In this document: piece by piece, positions 13,511 through 45,590 of the stretch
Position numbering within the stretch: position 1 is the first letter of the stretch
Layout of the letters: each line of letters begins with the position of its first letter
DNA from: Ophiodon elongatus
Lineage: Eukaryota > Chordata > Actinopteri > Perciformes > Hexagrammidae
Direction of reading: 5' to 3'
DNA: 64,000 bases
Assembly: GCA_016806645.1 (NCBI GenBank)
Contig: JACSYO010002116.1
Span: forward strand, 6,256,001 to 6,320,000
The notes under the pieces: model-generated
Database searches by the model: none
What the model was told of the DNA's origin: nothing
Seen by the model: only the letters and a program-made list of their open reading frames with translations
Made by a program: the position numbers and the translations under genes

Positions 13511-16500
13511 AGTACTGATCGATCCCATTTTAATGAGATTGTTCTCTTTTGTCAGGTGATTATCTGCACCAAGGAGGTGTCTGTTGGAGCGCGTAAGAAT
13601 GCCTACAGTCTGCTGGTGGAAATAGGAAACGCATTTGTCCGCTTCTGTGGGAACACAAACGGTAACTCCCCTCTCTCCCCTCCGTTCTGTACGTGTTTCT
13701 CATTTTGACAATTTGATTTAAGTATATTAATTGGGTGTCTGTCTCTGATCCAGATGCCATGGAGCAGTACCTGTCGTTAGTGTACGCAGGACTCACCGGC
13801 TCCGTCACTATGATCACCTGTACGGTGTTGGCGCTAACTCGACTGATGTTTGAGTATAAAGGTACGCCTGCCGACTTCCCCCAATTTGCTGTTGGTGTTC
13901 GAAATGCTTGTGTTTGCCGACTGGATTCAATCCGGTGCTTCTTCTTCTTCTTCTTCTTCAGACGCCATAGATGTGACCACCAGGGACCAGCTTCTGAGCA
14001 ATGTGTGTCTGCTGCTGACATCTCGTACCAGAGAGATAGTCAAAGCTGCCTTAGGCTTCATCAAGGTCATCCTCTTCATCATGGACCCCAAGACGCTGGC
14101 ATCACATGCCACTGTCATGGTAGGCATTGACATTATAGATACTATTCTATAAGAGACCGTTGCGCCCTCGTTTATTACAGATTTCACTCTTATGTGTTCA
14201 GATGGAGGGAGTCGGGAACATCAAAGACGACGTGAGGAGGCACTTCAGAACCAAACTGAAGAACATCTTTACTAAGTTCATCAGGAAGTTTGGGTAAGTG
14301 CTGGTTTTCTTTACTTTTTTTGAAAGACGTGATAAGAATCATCTGGGAACTATTCAGCTAACAACAACAAAGAACAAGCAAAATGAAAGCATGTAATCAT
14401 GCTCTGTAAGTGGGTGTGTCTTGGGATGCGGACCTTTGACTTGGAGCCTGGATACCAAATGTCTTTCACTATATTCTAAGAAGTCAACAGAGTTGATTGC
14501 TTTCTATTCTGTTTTGGATTAGGAACTGGTATTTGATCATCAGGGATGCATCTGATTTATTCTTTTTTGTTCTAACAATGTTTGTTTGTCTGCTACCAGT
14601 GAACCAAATCAGTTTCATTGTAAACATTGTGCAGTGAAATTAATAAAAGATGTTAGCATTTGATTAGTATGCTAACATTTACAAAGGGGTGCTTTGTTTA
14701 ATACTGGCAGCAGCTGTTTAACACAGCTGACTCCTCCTGATCTGATTGTTTTGGAATACAGGGTAGGCTATAGATTGGTCATATTCAGACTCTACTTACA
14801 TGCAGACAGTTCTGCTGTCTCCTCTGGGAAATGTATAACACAACAGCATCACTTCTATATGTTACAGTGTCATGCGCTGAGCGTATTTGTGTGCATTTGT
14901 CTCATTCTCTGCTGTATTTCCAGTTTTGAGCTGGTGAAAAGCATGCTGCCTGCAGAGCACCACAAGGTCCTCACAAACATCCGCAAGGACGAGGCTCGCA
15001 CCAAGAGGAAGAAGCAGGTGACAGAGCAACAGGACGACTCCGACAGCGAAGTGGAGGAACCTAAAGCCAAGAGCCAAAGGTAGACCGCTGTTCCCCACTA
15101 AACGTTCTGCATTCCCTCATATACTTACCCATTTGATCTGTTAAAAAAAAACCCGTCTGTCCTCTCCTCTCTAGTATTGAGGACATCCTTGCAGAGTCAG
15201 ACAGTGATATGTCAGAGGATGAAGGAAAGGCTCGTAATGCTAAGAAGAAAGCAGGCAAACCGCAGAAAGCCCGGGCCTGGCTCAAAGAAGGAGAGGGAGA
15301 TGACCCACTCAACTTCCTGGATCCCAAGGTTTCCCAGAGAGTGCTAGGTGAGCCTGCTTTTTGATTTGTCAAGACCAAAAAAAACCCAGCTTCCTACATC
15401 CTGTGGAGGTATTGGTTAACACGAGTTATTGTTATTTCTCAGCCACCAACCCAGCGATGAAAAAGAGTGCCAAGGTGGACCACGGCTTCAAGATGACATC
15501 AGACGGACGGCTGATCATCAGAGAGGACGACGAGGAGGATGTAAAAGACAACGGTAAGAGGAATCCTGTCGTTAATCCAACCGTCCTGTACATTGCGTTA
15601 TGTCTGAGCAGACTCTGACAATAGTGTATTACTTGTCCCACAGATGAGGGAGATATGAAAGATATCCTAGAAGAGGCTGGAGTCAAGAGTGTAAGTACTT
15701 GTACATGTGACAAAGTAATTATGTAGCTGTAGAGACTTTTCTATTGCTGTTTTTCATTCATCATCTACATTTTTTTTAATCCCCCTCAGAAAAAGAGAGC
15801 GAAAAGGAGGTTCCAAGATGACAACGATGACGACATGGACGTTCAACCCCAGCTAAAATATAAAGGTGAGACTATGGTTGGGGGACATTGAAATTATCCT
15901 ACTGATGATATTGCTTTAAGAAAAGCAAAGATATACAAATTTATCGTCCAATATAAAAATCTATGGAGTGGAGACGCATATGTTGCAATACTCCTAATAT
16001 AGGCAGCAAGGACACACTGAGATCAATCAACTGGAAGTAACTGCCCTTAAACAGTCTCGCCACTGTCACGTTTATATATTATGTTGCCAAAATTACGTAG
16101 ATAAATGTCTTTATCTACGTAATATTCTGCTTCAATCCATATTTTTTGGTGTTTAGCCTTTTAAAACTTTATTTTCACTGTAGTCAACAATAGTTGCGTT
16201 ACCTGTATTAACGGTGCAATCTAGCAGCAATCAAACGGCCCCGCAAATTACATTTCTATGAACACAAATACACCTCATCAATGCGATGCGCTTAAGCATA
16301 TAGAAAGAAAAAGAGAGAGACTGAATATTAAGCAAAATTCGTCACCGGTGTTGCATAATTGAATATCGTAGACAACTGAGGAGCGTTATCCTGCCCTACC
16401 GATAACGAGCAGAGCGATAATCTCATCCGGTCTAGTACCAAACATCCTCTGTGATAAATCAGAATGTGCGTAAAGTTTTGCTTATAGTTTTGGGTGAGAT

Positions 16501-17051
16501 TAACTCTTTTAAGGTATTTGGGCAGGTTCTGGAGTTGCAACATGTCACGTCCATGACGTATTGTGATTTAGACTAATCGGCACATTTCTTTCCTCTCAGC
16601 TGGGGGTTCGGGTATCCACAGAGCCCTGAGAGGAAGAGAAGACATGGGGGCAGACTACAAGTCAAAGGTGAGTCCGACAGCGTGCAGAAACCCGCTCTGC
16701 CGGAGTTGTTGCTTAGAAACTTAAGTTCTGAGTGTCTGTTTTTGCGTCCTACATCTCTCAGAAAGGAAAAGGAGACGTGAAGAAACAAGGAAAGCTTGAT
16801 CCTTATGCTTACGTCCCTCTGAAGAAGTCCCAGCTCAATCGAAGGTAACAACTGTCATTAGAGTAGAGTTTCATCTGCTTCTCTCACAAGGAATTGGTTT
16901 GCCAGAATGTCCGACGCTAACAGGTTTTTATCCTTGGTGTGTTCACAGAAAGCGGGCCAAACTGCAGGGCCAGTTCCAGGGCATGGTGAGAGGAGCCCAG
17001 AAGGGGGCGCTGTCTGGAAAGAAAATGCAGAAGAGACAGAGGAAAGCCTGA
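7468..17051 (+). CDS. rrp12: rrp12, RRP12-like ribosome assembly/export protein
   Basis: 34 exons join in one open frame of 3864 nt (1287 aa; human RRP12 is about 1300 aa, also from 34 exons). Family landmarks are the N-terminus KLKRWKKGHSSDSNP and RFFSRPTG, then FLSGLSDCSNLTF, WESNSAAHKE, QGGKETETEYFAAL, LLSFTVHSKPKVRKAAQ, LLRVMTLSHVL, ELNAQIITALYDYLPSENDL, MGPEVVLGAVPL, ARTLGMVVNERPDLR, EVSVGARKNAYSLLVEIG and ASHATVM. Most of the protein is an alpha-helical HEAT/ARM-like array including the NUC173 region. From about residue 1016 it becomes acidic and disordered, and the last 60 residues are strongly basic, as expected for nucleolar targeting. In yeast Rrp12 acts in 90S pre-ribosomes and in export of both subunits; the same role is inferred here. 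The frame is intact and no key segment is missing. Confidence 0.96.
13455..13508 (+). repeat. (AC)n microsatellite beside rrp12 exon 22 donor
   Basis: A 54-bp AC run that begins two bases after the start of the exon 22 donor (GT at 13453, giving GTACACAC). Intron 22 is only about 103 bp, so roughly half of it is repeat. Confidence 0.95.
16092..16123. repeat. perfect 14-bp inverted repeat in rrp12 intron 31
   Basis: The arm ATTACGTAGATAAA (16092-16105) is followed by a 4-base loop TGTC and its exact reverse complement (16110-16123). It lies in the second-largest rrp12 intron and may be the core of a decayed palindromic DNA transposon. Confidence 0.8.
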
Positions 17052-17088
17052 AGAGCATTCTTCTATTCCTCAATGGACTTTAAATGCG

Positions 17089-17135
<47 letters not shown>

Positions 17136-17834
17136 AGATGGTGTGTTCATAAACATACAAAAATGTAGACACACACTTTGGATGTGTGTATGTTTGTGTG
17201 TGTTCCTGACAGACGGTCATTGAAGGTGAAACCAGTTTGTTTTTAAACTGTTCCTTCTTTCAAAGCTCTCAAAAGTCTCTGACATCATCCAACTTTGTGG
17301 ACCTTTGGCTGTCAAAGAAACCACTCAACTGTAATCTGTTGGTTCTGTATCAGATAAAAATCCCCCGGTGTAAAAAAAAACTGCGTTTTGACTGCTTTTA
17401 AGTGCCCGCCTCTGTGTCTGCCCGCGGCAATACTCGCATTCTGCCACAGGAATCTAAACTGTATTTTGGATGCCCAGTTCAGCTGCATGTTGGTTGCGAT
17501 GTCTCACACTTAATCAAACACCTTCACACAGCTTTGAGTTTTAATTCTGTTTGTATGAGGTGTATTATACGACGACTTAAGGCATTCATCGCCGCTTGGT
17601 TTTGAGTTTGAAGTGTGCTTTACGACGCAGCCCGTTGGCGTCTAGACGGAGGGGATGGCCAACTGTGGGCTGTATTCATTCAATCGTACAATACAGCAGT
17701 TGTCCTTACGGACACACCTGGAGGAGAGCACCTCTCTACGTTTCTCTATTTTACACTGGAGGGCGCTGTAGACTTCTGGGTTATTACCAGTGAACAAAAG
17801 TGTTCATTAATGCATTTAAGATTATTTAAATAAA
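17052..17834 (+). terminator. rrp12 3'UTR with (GT)n and poly(A) signal
   Basis: After the stop at 17049-17051 there is a GT microsatellite (17091-17133) and AT-rich DNA, ending at AATAAA (17829-17834). This implies a 3'UTR of about 800 nt. No closer canonical AATAAA was seen. Confidence 0.55.
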
Positions 17835-18719
17835 GATTTGGAGCTGTTTTTGTACTGAAAAGTTTGAAGTGATATTTTCTTCTTCATAATCCTGACCAGA
17901 AACCCAGTTGATCTCTTGCCTGTAGTTTTTTTTTTTTTATGTGACAGTGTAACTTCAATGCAGCTCCACAAAGACATTGAGAAAGAAGCTGTAGGTTGTT
18001 GTGCAGGGTGAGTGTACATACCATTAGCCTTGTGTGATTCATGTCCCCAGATGGATTGCAGCCAGTGAGTCATGTAGCGACCTCCTAATCGCTCTCTTTT
18101 GTGTCTGAGCACAGTGTCAGTCAGTGTTCCTGAGGAGGGGAGCAGATGTCCTGGGCTGATTCAGGACATTCTCAGAGCAGGCATCTTCCGCACTGCAGTT
18201 AAATGTATATTAGGTGGCTTCAGAAAGTGTACACACTTTTTTTTTTTTTTTTGGTATATATTTAATTTATTATGGTAGTTTAATACACACAATAAACCAT
18301 AATGACTAGGTGAAAATGTTTTTAGAAATTGGGTTAATACTACAAGTAAGTGCTTTGCAAGACTGCTGCATAGAAACGTGACAGTTATATCCGAGCTGTG
18401 ATGTGTTCCAGAAATATGACTGTTAATAAACTCTAAAGCAATTAAAAATCTTAGAATTTAATATTAATTTTGCAGGCTACATTAATGTCTCGGATGGATT
18501 ATTAGTGTGATCAGTTTTGCTTCAAGAGGAACCTATATCACTAAATGTTGCATCCTGCAATATCCAATTAACGAATAAATGTCATTAGGCGTCTGAATCA
18601 CTGACCAACATGTTTCTAAACTGATTCACAATATGACTGTGGAAAAAGAAGTCCTCTGAAATACAATGCCGTACTATTTAACACTTTTAATAATTATGAA
18701 AGAAATCACTGCCAGACAG
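17835..18719. other. rrp12 / receptor gene convergent intergenic region
   Basis: About 0.9 kb of AT-rich sequence between two poly(A) sites that face each other. It holds a T-rich run near 18237-18252 and no recognisable gene. Confidence 0.6.
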
Positions 18720-19582
18720 CACATTAAAAAAACATTGTTTATTGAAGACAGACACAAAAGGTTAATAAAGAAATAATACAAATTATCATTTCAGTCAGTA
18801 AATGCAGTACAATACAAATTTTCAATGTAATCTTTCACTTGATGCTAATAAGACCACAAATACATCAGATGCCATGCCAGAATGCTGCTTTAAATCCATC
18901 TTGATAGTCCCCTCCCTCAAAGATTTGGAAACCCAGAAACCCACCTGATACTAAATAGAAAACAGATGCAGAAAGGGCTTGTACTATAATAAATAAAATG
19001 TGGAGAAACTGCCCTGCAGTTGCAATATAATCAATGAACTTTTACAAAAATTTATTTGGTTAAAAAGTAGTCTGATTTGTAGGAACCTAAGAGTGTACAT
19101 TAACAAACCAAAATATAACTGACATTGTTGCTCTCATCTTTTACTACATGCTGTATTTTTCTCCACGTCCTTGGCTCAACATTTTTATTCTCCCCCAACC
19201 CAAAGTGAACTATTTACCAGCATCACTCATACAGAAACGGCCACAATTTAACTTTCAACAACACCTAAATCCACTTTGTTCGATTTCCAGAAAGGATTGC
19301 ACTTCCTCTTACCACTTAAGTCAACAGAACATCTAATACTGTACATACAGGTTTAATCAGGTTACTACATGTTTGTTGTTTTTTTATTTTATTATTTTCT
19401 TTAACTAAAAGCTGATTTTGATATCAGATAAATATGTCCTTGCTGTCCAGCAACAAAGCACAGAGCTCCTTAGCATCTAAGATGTTATGCCTCTCTGTTG
19501 TCTTTGGGGTGAAAAAAGGACAAGGGTGTTTTATGGAATGAGTTGATGTATCCGTTGTTTATTGGAGGCCCCCTCTTCTTCG
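18720..19582 (-). terminator. 3'UTR and poly(A) signal of the ANTXR1-like gene
   Basis: On the minus strand an AATAAA lies at 18743-18738, about 840 nt after the stop codon at 19585-19583. The intervening DNA is AT-rich with no open frame of interest. The signal is followed by a T-rich stretch on the minus strand. Confidence 0.6.
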
Positions 19583-39305
<19,723 letters not shown>

Positions 39306-39600
39306 CTTTCCCGGTTTCTGTTGACTGCCCCGACACTGTGACAACTAAAGATCTTCACATTTTCTCTCGATCGTCTGTTTCTGGGTCGACTGCGCGTGTG
39401 TAACGCGGTGTTTCCCGGAGTTTGGTCCTGTTTTGGCGGAGTGCATTCAGGCTACAGGAGCCTTGTTCGGTTTATGCCGGGCTCTCCCAAGTCTTCTGTT
39501 TCAGCTGAGAGAAAAAAATGCACTGAAGCAGGCAGCATGAAGGAGAGGAGCGACACCCGAGGAGGGAAGGAGGAAGTTGACACTAAACTCCACTTTTTTT
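39306..39600 (-). promoter_or_regulatory. 5'UTR/promoter region of the receptor gene
   Basis: Upstream of the ATG (39305) the sequence is enriched in CpG (GTCGACTGCGCGTG, AACGCGGTG) compared with the introns, as expected for a CpG-type promoter on the minus strand. No TATA box or start-site motif is clear. Confidence 0.4.
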
Positions 39601-41120
39601 TTTTTTTTTTAACAGAAACAAAATAGTGAGATATCTGTCTGGGCTGGGATTACACAAAATACATTTGAGAATGGGAAAAAAAAAAACAAGTCCTCTAATA
39701 AGTCTGTTTATTGTCTTTTGTTTGCCCATGAACTATAAGAGGACCAGAAATCACGTGTTTTACACAATTAATTGAAATTACGTTCACGTCCTTTGAGGAA
39801 ACGCTTCTCCTTAATATTGTTTGCTGTAAATTATCTAAGATTATTTTGAATTTTGAAGTTAAATAAGCAGGCCGTTTTAGTAAGGTCAATGGTGTAATAT
39901 ATAAGCAAATCCACCTCTTTTTGAAAAATCAATAATTTGTTATTTTTTTGTCCCTTTGAATTTGCCTCTGTTCACCGTCTCAGGCATTTCACCCCTTCAA
40001 ATGAAAAGCATGGGAACTGGGGAAGACAATTTAATTATGGGCCTGAATGCAAATCGACCCATGACAGGATGTGATGCTGAAAGGTTTCCAAAGTGGTCCT
40101 GAGCTTGTCATCAAACTTCCTAAACGCAATGTAACCTGATAGGGTACTAACATTTGAGGCTATACTATCTGACATAAAATACTAATATTTCCCAGCCTAT
40201 TGTGTAATTCTGTGACAGTAGATGTGTGCCCGAGGAGCTTAATTCCCAGCTAAGGTTTTTATGTCTTCCCGCTTTCTCATTACAGAAAGTTGGCTCGTTA
40301 ACGACGAGGACATTTATCTAAACCAAAGCTTTGATGCAGAATAATTCATTAAATGCTCATTAAACAGAAACATTTAGTTTATGAATAATGCATTTGCCCG
40401 ATGGCAAACCCAAACCACCCTCCACCATGTCATGTGGCCAATTTTACAATTTCCAATTGCCCACATTAACCAGGACAACTTCCACCACTCGTGTAACTCT
40501 CGTGTATAGCTGTCTTATTGTTTCCAGAAACGTGACCAACAAATGTCTCTGAATCCCTATAGCGTGTGACTACAGAATATCAGTTGAACAAAGCACAGTT
40601 AGTGGGGTGACTTTTAAAAACCACGAGACAATAAGATATAGATAAGATAAGATAATATAAGATGAGATAAGATGAGGTAAGATAATCCTTTATTAGTCCC
40701 GCAGTGGGGACATTTACAGGATTTACAGCAGCAGATGTCAGAATAGCTTCATGCACATTTTAGGATCTGACTAATGGCAGGCTGGGACAAGCTTGTGAGG
40801 TCTTGTTCTGCAGGATGTGGTCCTCTAAACTCATGGTTTTAGGAAATGTAGGCATACAGCTTAAATTGTCCAATTTATACACAGTAAAAGCACAAGGAAC
40901 ATCATATTTAAAACGTTTCACACTGTCTAAAAGATGTTGTTCATAGTGGTGCACAGTATGCCCACATCAGTCAGCTGCATTGGATGATAAACACCCTATA
41001 ATGTGCGTTATTGTTGAAATGATCACAGTCTTTCCCCACTAGCGGACATATCTCTCTTGTTCACTGAAAGGATTGTAAATCAGACACGGGGGAATTTGCC
41101 AAGGGACTAAATTCAAGTCG
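39601..41120. other. intergenic DNA between the receptor gene and prdm8
   Basis: AT-rich DNA with no coding exon. The only recognisable item is a repeat at 40629-40745. Confidence 0.6.
40629..40745. mobile_element. (GATAA)n-tailed interspersed repeat fragment
   Basis: A run of GATAAGATAA-type units is followed by ATCCTTTATTAGTCCCGCAG, TGGGGACATTTACAG and GATTTACAGCAGCA. This combination recurs in fish genomes, and I suspect it is the 3' end of a LINE-like element. Class and exact ends are uncertain. Confidence 0.5.
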
Positions 41121-41362
41121 TGTGTACGCGCGTCAATGTGTGTGTGCGCGAGCGCGCGTGTTTATGTCAATGCGCCACGCTCCAGCGCGCTCGCTGAGGG
41201 GAATAAGTGGGAGTGGGAGAGGAGAGGGACGACACTACGGAGGAAGATTCAGTCGGATAAGTAGCTCGTCACCAAGAAACGGGAGGGCATCGTCACCGAG
41301 GTCCATTGCACCTGCTGCAAGTTGCTGCCACACGGCACAAACATCTCCCTCATGTCCAGCGG
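41121..41362 (+). promoter_or_regulatory. candidate prdm8 promoter and non-coding first exon
   Basis: A CpG-rich stretch (GCGCGAGCGCGCGTG near 41145-41160) leads into sequence that ends at a consensus donor (CAGCGG followed by GTGAGTCA near 41362). The first prdm8 coding exon is preceded by ATCACAG at about 42129, a plausible acceptor eight bases before the ATG. Together they suggest a non-coding first exon here spliced to 42130. The exon's 5' end cannot be placed. Confidence 0.45.
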
Positions 41363-42136
41363 GTGAGTCACGCGACACCATCAATGCACTTCTCTGTTTT
41401 CTTCACAGGGCTACACAAGATCCTTCTCTCATATGTCATTTATTTTTAAAATTTTTTACCAGGAAGACTGACATATTCAGATTGCCACCAGATTATTATG
41501 ATATGATGCTGCGCGGTCAACTGTCAACGTTTTTTTTTAATAATAAAACCCTAAAGAGTATTGACCAGAAAAGGAAGAAAAAAAAAGCAATAGTCACACA
41601 ATCTTCCTGCGTTATGATTGTTGATAAATTAGGAATAAGCATTTTTAACTTATCTTGCGCACAGAGCAGGCAGTTGGGCTCCACGGCAGATGGGGAGACA
41701 AAAGAAGAAACCGAGTGAAAAACTGAGACAAAGGACGTTAGAAATCATTTTGCCTCGACACCGGCTGTGTCTGCTTCACAATTGGGACGCTTAATTTAAA
41801 CAGAAAAGCCATAAAATACTGTTGTATTTATTATTTTGTCTAATATTACACGCAAGACAATGCAGAGTGGGCTGAGAGCATCTGAATCCAAATCGGCTGA
41901 CGGCATGTCAGACCAGTACAACCTATATTTTATGTCATATAGCCCAATTGTTCGCTCTATATTTCGTTTGTGTAAAACGAATAAGTTACAATGGAAATCA
42001 GTTTTTACAGTTCTCATAATTTGAGTCTAATTCTATGAAAGACTAAGTTGGCCTCGTGATTTTATATTCATCTTGTAACATATTGTCACCTGCTCTTTAA
42101 CTAATGCTCACCGTTATATTTGATCACAGTTCAACG

Positions 42137-44252
42137 ATGGATCACACTTTCCTGCCTCGTTCCATCTGGACCGGTGACAGCAAATTCCTCCAGCATCCAG
42201 CGGACCTCTACACCGGCGTGCTCGTTACGCGCAGCATCCCCGCAGGCACGTGCTTTGGTCCTTGTCTGCTCCAAAACACCTTCTACGAGACCATCGCCTT
42301 CATAGCGCAGAAATCATGCGACAAGAGAGCTAAATCATACGTGTTCAGGGTGAGTTGCACGACTTTGTGGTCAGTTGCCATGCAACATGGACATTTGAAC
42401 TTATGTATCTTCTGACATTATAAAACAGCTTTGCTTTACTATAATATAACCGGGCTGGTGAATTAATGACCATTAGACTCGATTTGTTCTTATTTTAATG
42501 TAGACTGAATTTACACATGTCAAGTCCCTTATTCTTGTATGAGACCATTTTTTTTTGCTGTTATTTGCATTATTTTGATTGTCATGAAGCTGCTGTCTTG
42601 GGTTTTATGTCAAAGGGATTTAGAAACGTGGATTAAATAATTATTTTTATTTGTAATTATACATTTTTTTTCAGGAATTCCAAGTTTGTAGGAAAGATAG
42701 ATTTAAATCAGGGAGCTCGAGTAAAACGTCACTGATGTCTGTCAACAGGTGGACCCCGAGGCCATGCGTAATTCTGCACTGGTGCTGTCCTGGCTGCGGC
42801 ACGTACAGGCTGCGCGCAACGGAGAGGAACAGAACACAGAGGCCTTTCTGAAAGCGGGTCAGCTGTATGTGCGGACCATCCGGGACATCCGGCCGGAGGA
42901 AGAGCTGCTGGTGTGGTACGACCAGGAGCTGTCTCACCTACTGGGCTTCACAGACATGACCAGAGGATCAAGTGAAGGTGAGGCAGAGGGTCAGGGTATA
43001 CTGACTGGCCTTACGTGCCTCGGCTAGACTTGAGCTTTAATTATAAAGCCCCTATACATACAAATAAAAATAAAGCATCGGATTGAGTATTTTATAGCAT
43101 AATGAGCCATACTGTTCCTGGGAGGATGTAAATTTAAATTAAATTGTATGTTATAGATGTATCTGTATCGTCACATCGTGTGATTTTTGGTCTTTTTCAG
43201 AGTTCAAATGTGGAAGATGTCACCAGGTTTTTGAGAATGAGTACCCTTTCCTGGCTCACTGTCGATTCCTGTGTACTCAAGTAAAGACTGACACCTGGAG
43301 CCGCGAGATTTACGAGCACAAGCATGTGGAAATTAAGAAGCAACGCCGGGTGACAGATTTCCACAACATCGCCAGAGATTTGGAACACAAAAAATCTGGC
43401 AGCAACGAGGATGCAGAGATTTCCCCCAAGAGAAGGAGACACGAGGAAACTCTCTATCCCAAAGGGCGGAAAACGGTTCTCTTGGAAAAAACTAATATTA
43501 CAAACGATGACAACATTACACCGCTGATTAAGGGCTACGACCAGTCAGCAGGAGAGGCATCTTCCTCTGCGGGGAAACTGAAAGCTGATAAGATTAAACC
43601 GGATCATTTGGGATGTAAGAACGATGGCTTTACGCACGACAGACAGATGGAAACAGGCGAGAGCTCTGGTTTGCGCTCAAGCGGCAGCAGTGCATTTTCT
43701 CTGGTCCTGTCCAACAATCGGGGCGAGCAGAAAAGCGCTTTCTGCAAACCAAGTAAAAGAACTTCCCCTCTTGACCCCCAGGCGCATCTCAGCAGTGCTT
43801 CAGCAGCCCCCTCTAGCCGCCTAGAGGAGATGAGTGACTCCTTCAGCTCCAGGACTCTTATGGGATACAACAATCTGATGGCATCCAACGTGCTGAGCAC
43901 TGAGTTGCACGCTGTGCCCTCCCCGGTTGCATTAAACAATGCTTTCCATTACGCACCGGAGCACTGGTCCAGGAGCATTGGCGTTCAGTTGCAGACCACA
44001 TCGTCCCTCACGATCCTTCCCCCGACGTTCACCTCATTCGGCGTGTCGGTGCAGAACTGGTGCGCCAAATGCAACCTGTCCTTCCGCATGACCTCCGACC
44101 TCGTTTTCCACATGCGCTCTCATCACAAGAAGGAGTTCGCGGCGGAGTCCCACGTCAGGAGGAGGAGAGAGGAGAAACTCACCTGCCCGATCTGCCACGA
44201 GTACTTCCGGGAGCGACACCACCTGTCCAGACACATGACTTCTCATAACTGA
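42137..44252 (+). CDS. prdm8: prdm8-type PR-domain zinc-finger transcriptional regulator
   Basis: Three coding exons (42137-42349, 42749-42977, 43201-44252) give 1494 nt (497 aa). The PR/SET-type domain occupies about residues 1-140 (IPAGTCFGPCLLQNTFYETI, FIAQKSCDKRA, EEELLVWYDQELSHLLG). An atypical finger follows at the start of the last exon (FKCGRCHQVFENEYPFLAHC). Two C2H2 fingers close the protein: Cys435/Cys438/His451/His455 (WCAKCNLSFRMTSDLVFHMR) and Cys476/Cys479/His492/His496 (CPICHEYFRERHHLSRHMTS). These C-terminal fingers and TDFHN(I/L)AR are PRDM8 hallmarks. PRDM8 acts in the nucleus as a repressor, for example with BHLHE22 in neurons and retina, and has reported H3K9 methylation activity; the role here is inferred. 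The protein is much shorter than human PRDM8 (689 aa) because the long Gly/Ala tracts are absent. It is probably the fish prdm8b copy. Confidence 0.92.
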
Positions 44253-45590
44253 GACAAGAAGGGACAACAAAAAAAAAAAAAACTTAATTTATTCCCTAAA
44301 CGATGCGCGTATTTGACAGGTTTAGACTCCAGATTCACGGTGAGACTTTGGTGTATAACGGTGAATGTAGGTAGCTGTTAAGGAAATAGCGAAACGGACA
44401 CACGTGGCCCTCACAGACTGTCCGCTAGATGACGATAGAGGTACGTTTAAGCTGATCTCACTGCGGTTTGGTGTCTTTCTTTAAGTCCTGTGTGTTAGGT
44501 TGATGATTATTTTGTGCCTTATGGAACTCAGGAGGGAAGAAACACGGAGAGATCTCGAGAACAGCTCACGATTGTCATAAATATCTCGATGCAATCCTAC
44601 AAGAGATGTGGATTGAGTGTGTTTGCAGATCCGTTTTGAAATCTAAAATGATGAAAATGAAACCAACGTGTCGAGTATTTTCTTCCATCATGTTGGCCGT
44701 CTGTTTTTCTGCTCCAACAGGCGGCGACTGAGACCAACTTTTCTCTTTTCCCCGTTCAATATAACGAACATCTATCAAATATGTCTGCTTTGTGATGACA
44801 CTGTCCTGAATGATACCAGTGTAGTATGGGAGGGAGTTAACATATTTATCTTGACTGTGAGACAAAACTGTTGTTTAAAATATCCATCGATATTATATCT
44901 GCCTGTCATTTCAGATGTTCCACCAAACATTTCAGCGTGCCATTTGAAAGAATGAGCTGAAAACAATAAGAGGCGCATTTCCAGGCTGCCACTCAAAAAT
45001 GGAATCACGTTAAAAAAAAGTTTCCATGGTTATCATTCATCTCCAGACCTGGATGGAGTCCATATGAGCCTTTGATTTTGTGATTTTATGTTTCTCCACC
45101 CATAGTGAGCAGCTTACGTCCCATTCGGGTCGGGCTGCCGACAGATGGACATAAATAGCCGTCTCTGTTGCAGGTAAATGAGGCGGCAAGAAGGCATGAA
45201 GTTCATGGGAAAGTCAAGCCTCGACCCTGTTCAGTCACTCTGTAACGTAAGCAGGGGTGTAAACCCGCCCACACTGTTGTTATCTACATTTATTTAAGTA
45301 ACGGGGTTTATCCTCCATTCTTCATACTCCAAACTGAAGATATGTTTTATTACTGGGACTGAAACCTACACAAGACATGAAAAACACACTCTAAAAATCT
45401 TACGAGAAGAAATACACTAAAACATGGTCACGATCTGTCATTGAGTTTTTAGCCCGAATAATATTTGTGTCCAGACTAAAATGGACTTCTGTTGTTCTAA
45501 CGGTTATGTGGAAAATGGTAAAAGTCGTTTTTTTTTTACTTTCTAAAGGAAAAATAAGAGTTTTAAATAAAATAGCCTGTGGCCCACATG
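44253..45590 (+). terminator. prdm8 3' region with candidate poly(A) signal
   Basis: After the stop there is an A-run (44269-44282) and about 1.3 kb of AT-rich sequence with no gene. The first good AATAAA I see is at 45566-45571. The UTR may end earlier at a non-canonical signal. Confidence 0.35.

Larger units (their letters stand above)
7468..17051 (+). other. rrp12: rrp12 exon map
   Basis: Exons read from splice sites and frame: 7468-7606, 8573-8796, 9053-9136, 9268-9344, 9467-9572, 9658-9774, 9888-10026, 10129-10256, 10361-10459, 10546-10637, 10757-10868, 11051-11151, 11252-11366, 11457-11599, 11688-11809, 11906-11970, 12062-12224, 12340-12494, 12679-12746, 12863-12956, 13075-13233, 13372-13452, 13556-13661, 13754-13861, 13962-14119, 14202-14293, 14924-15079, 15175-15347, 15443-15553, 15644-15690, 15790-15865, 16600-16667, 16762-16844, 16949-17051. 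All introns are GT-AG. Most are 80-250 bp; the longer ones are intron 1 (about 970 bp), intron 26 (630 bp) and intron 31 (734 bp). Confidence 0.9.
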
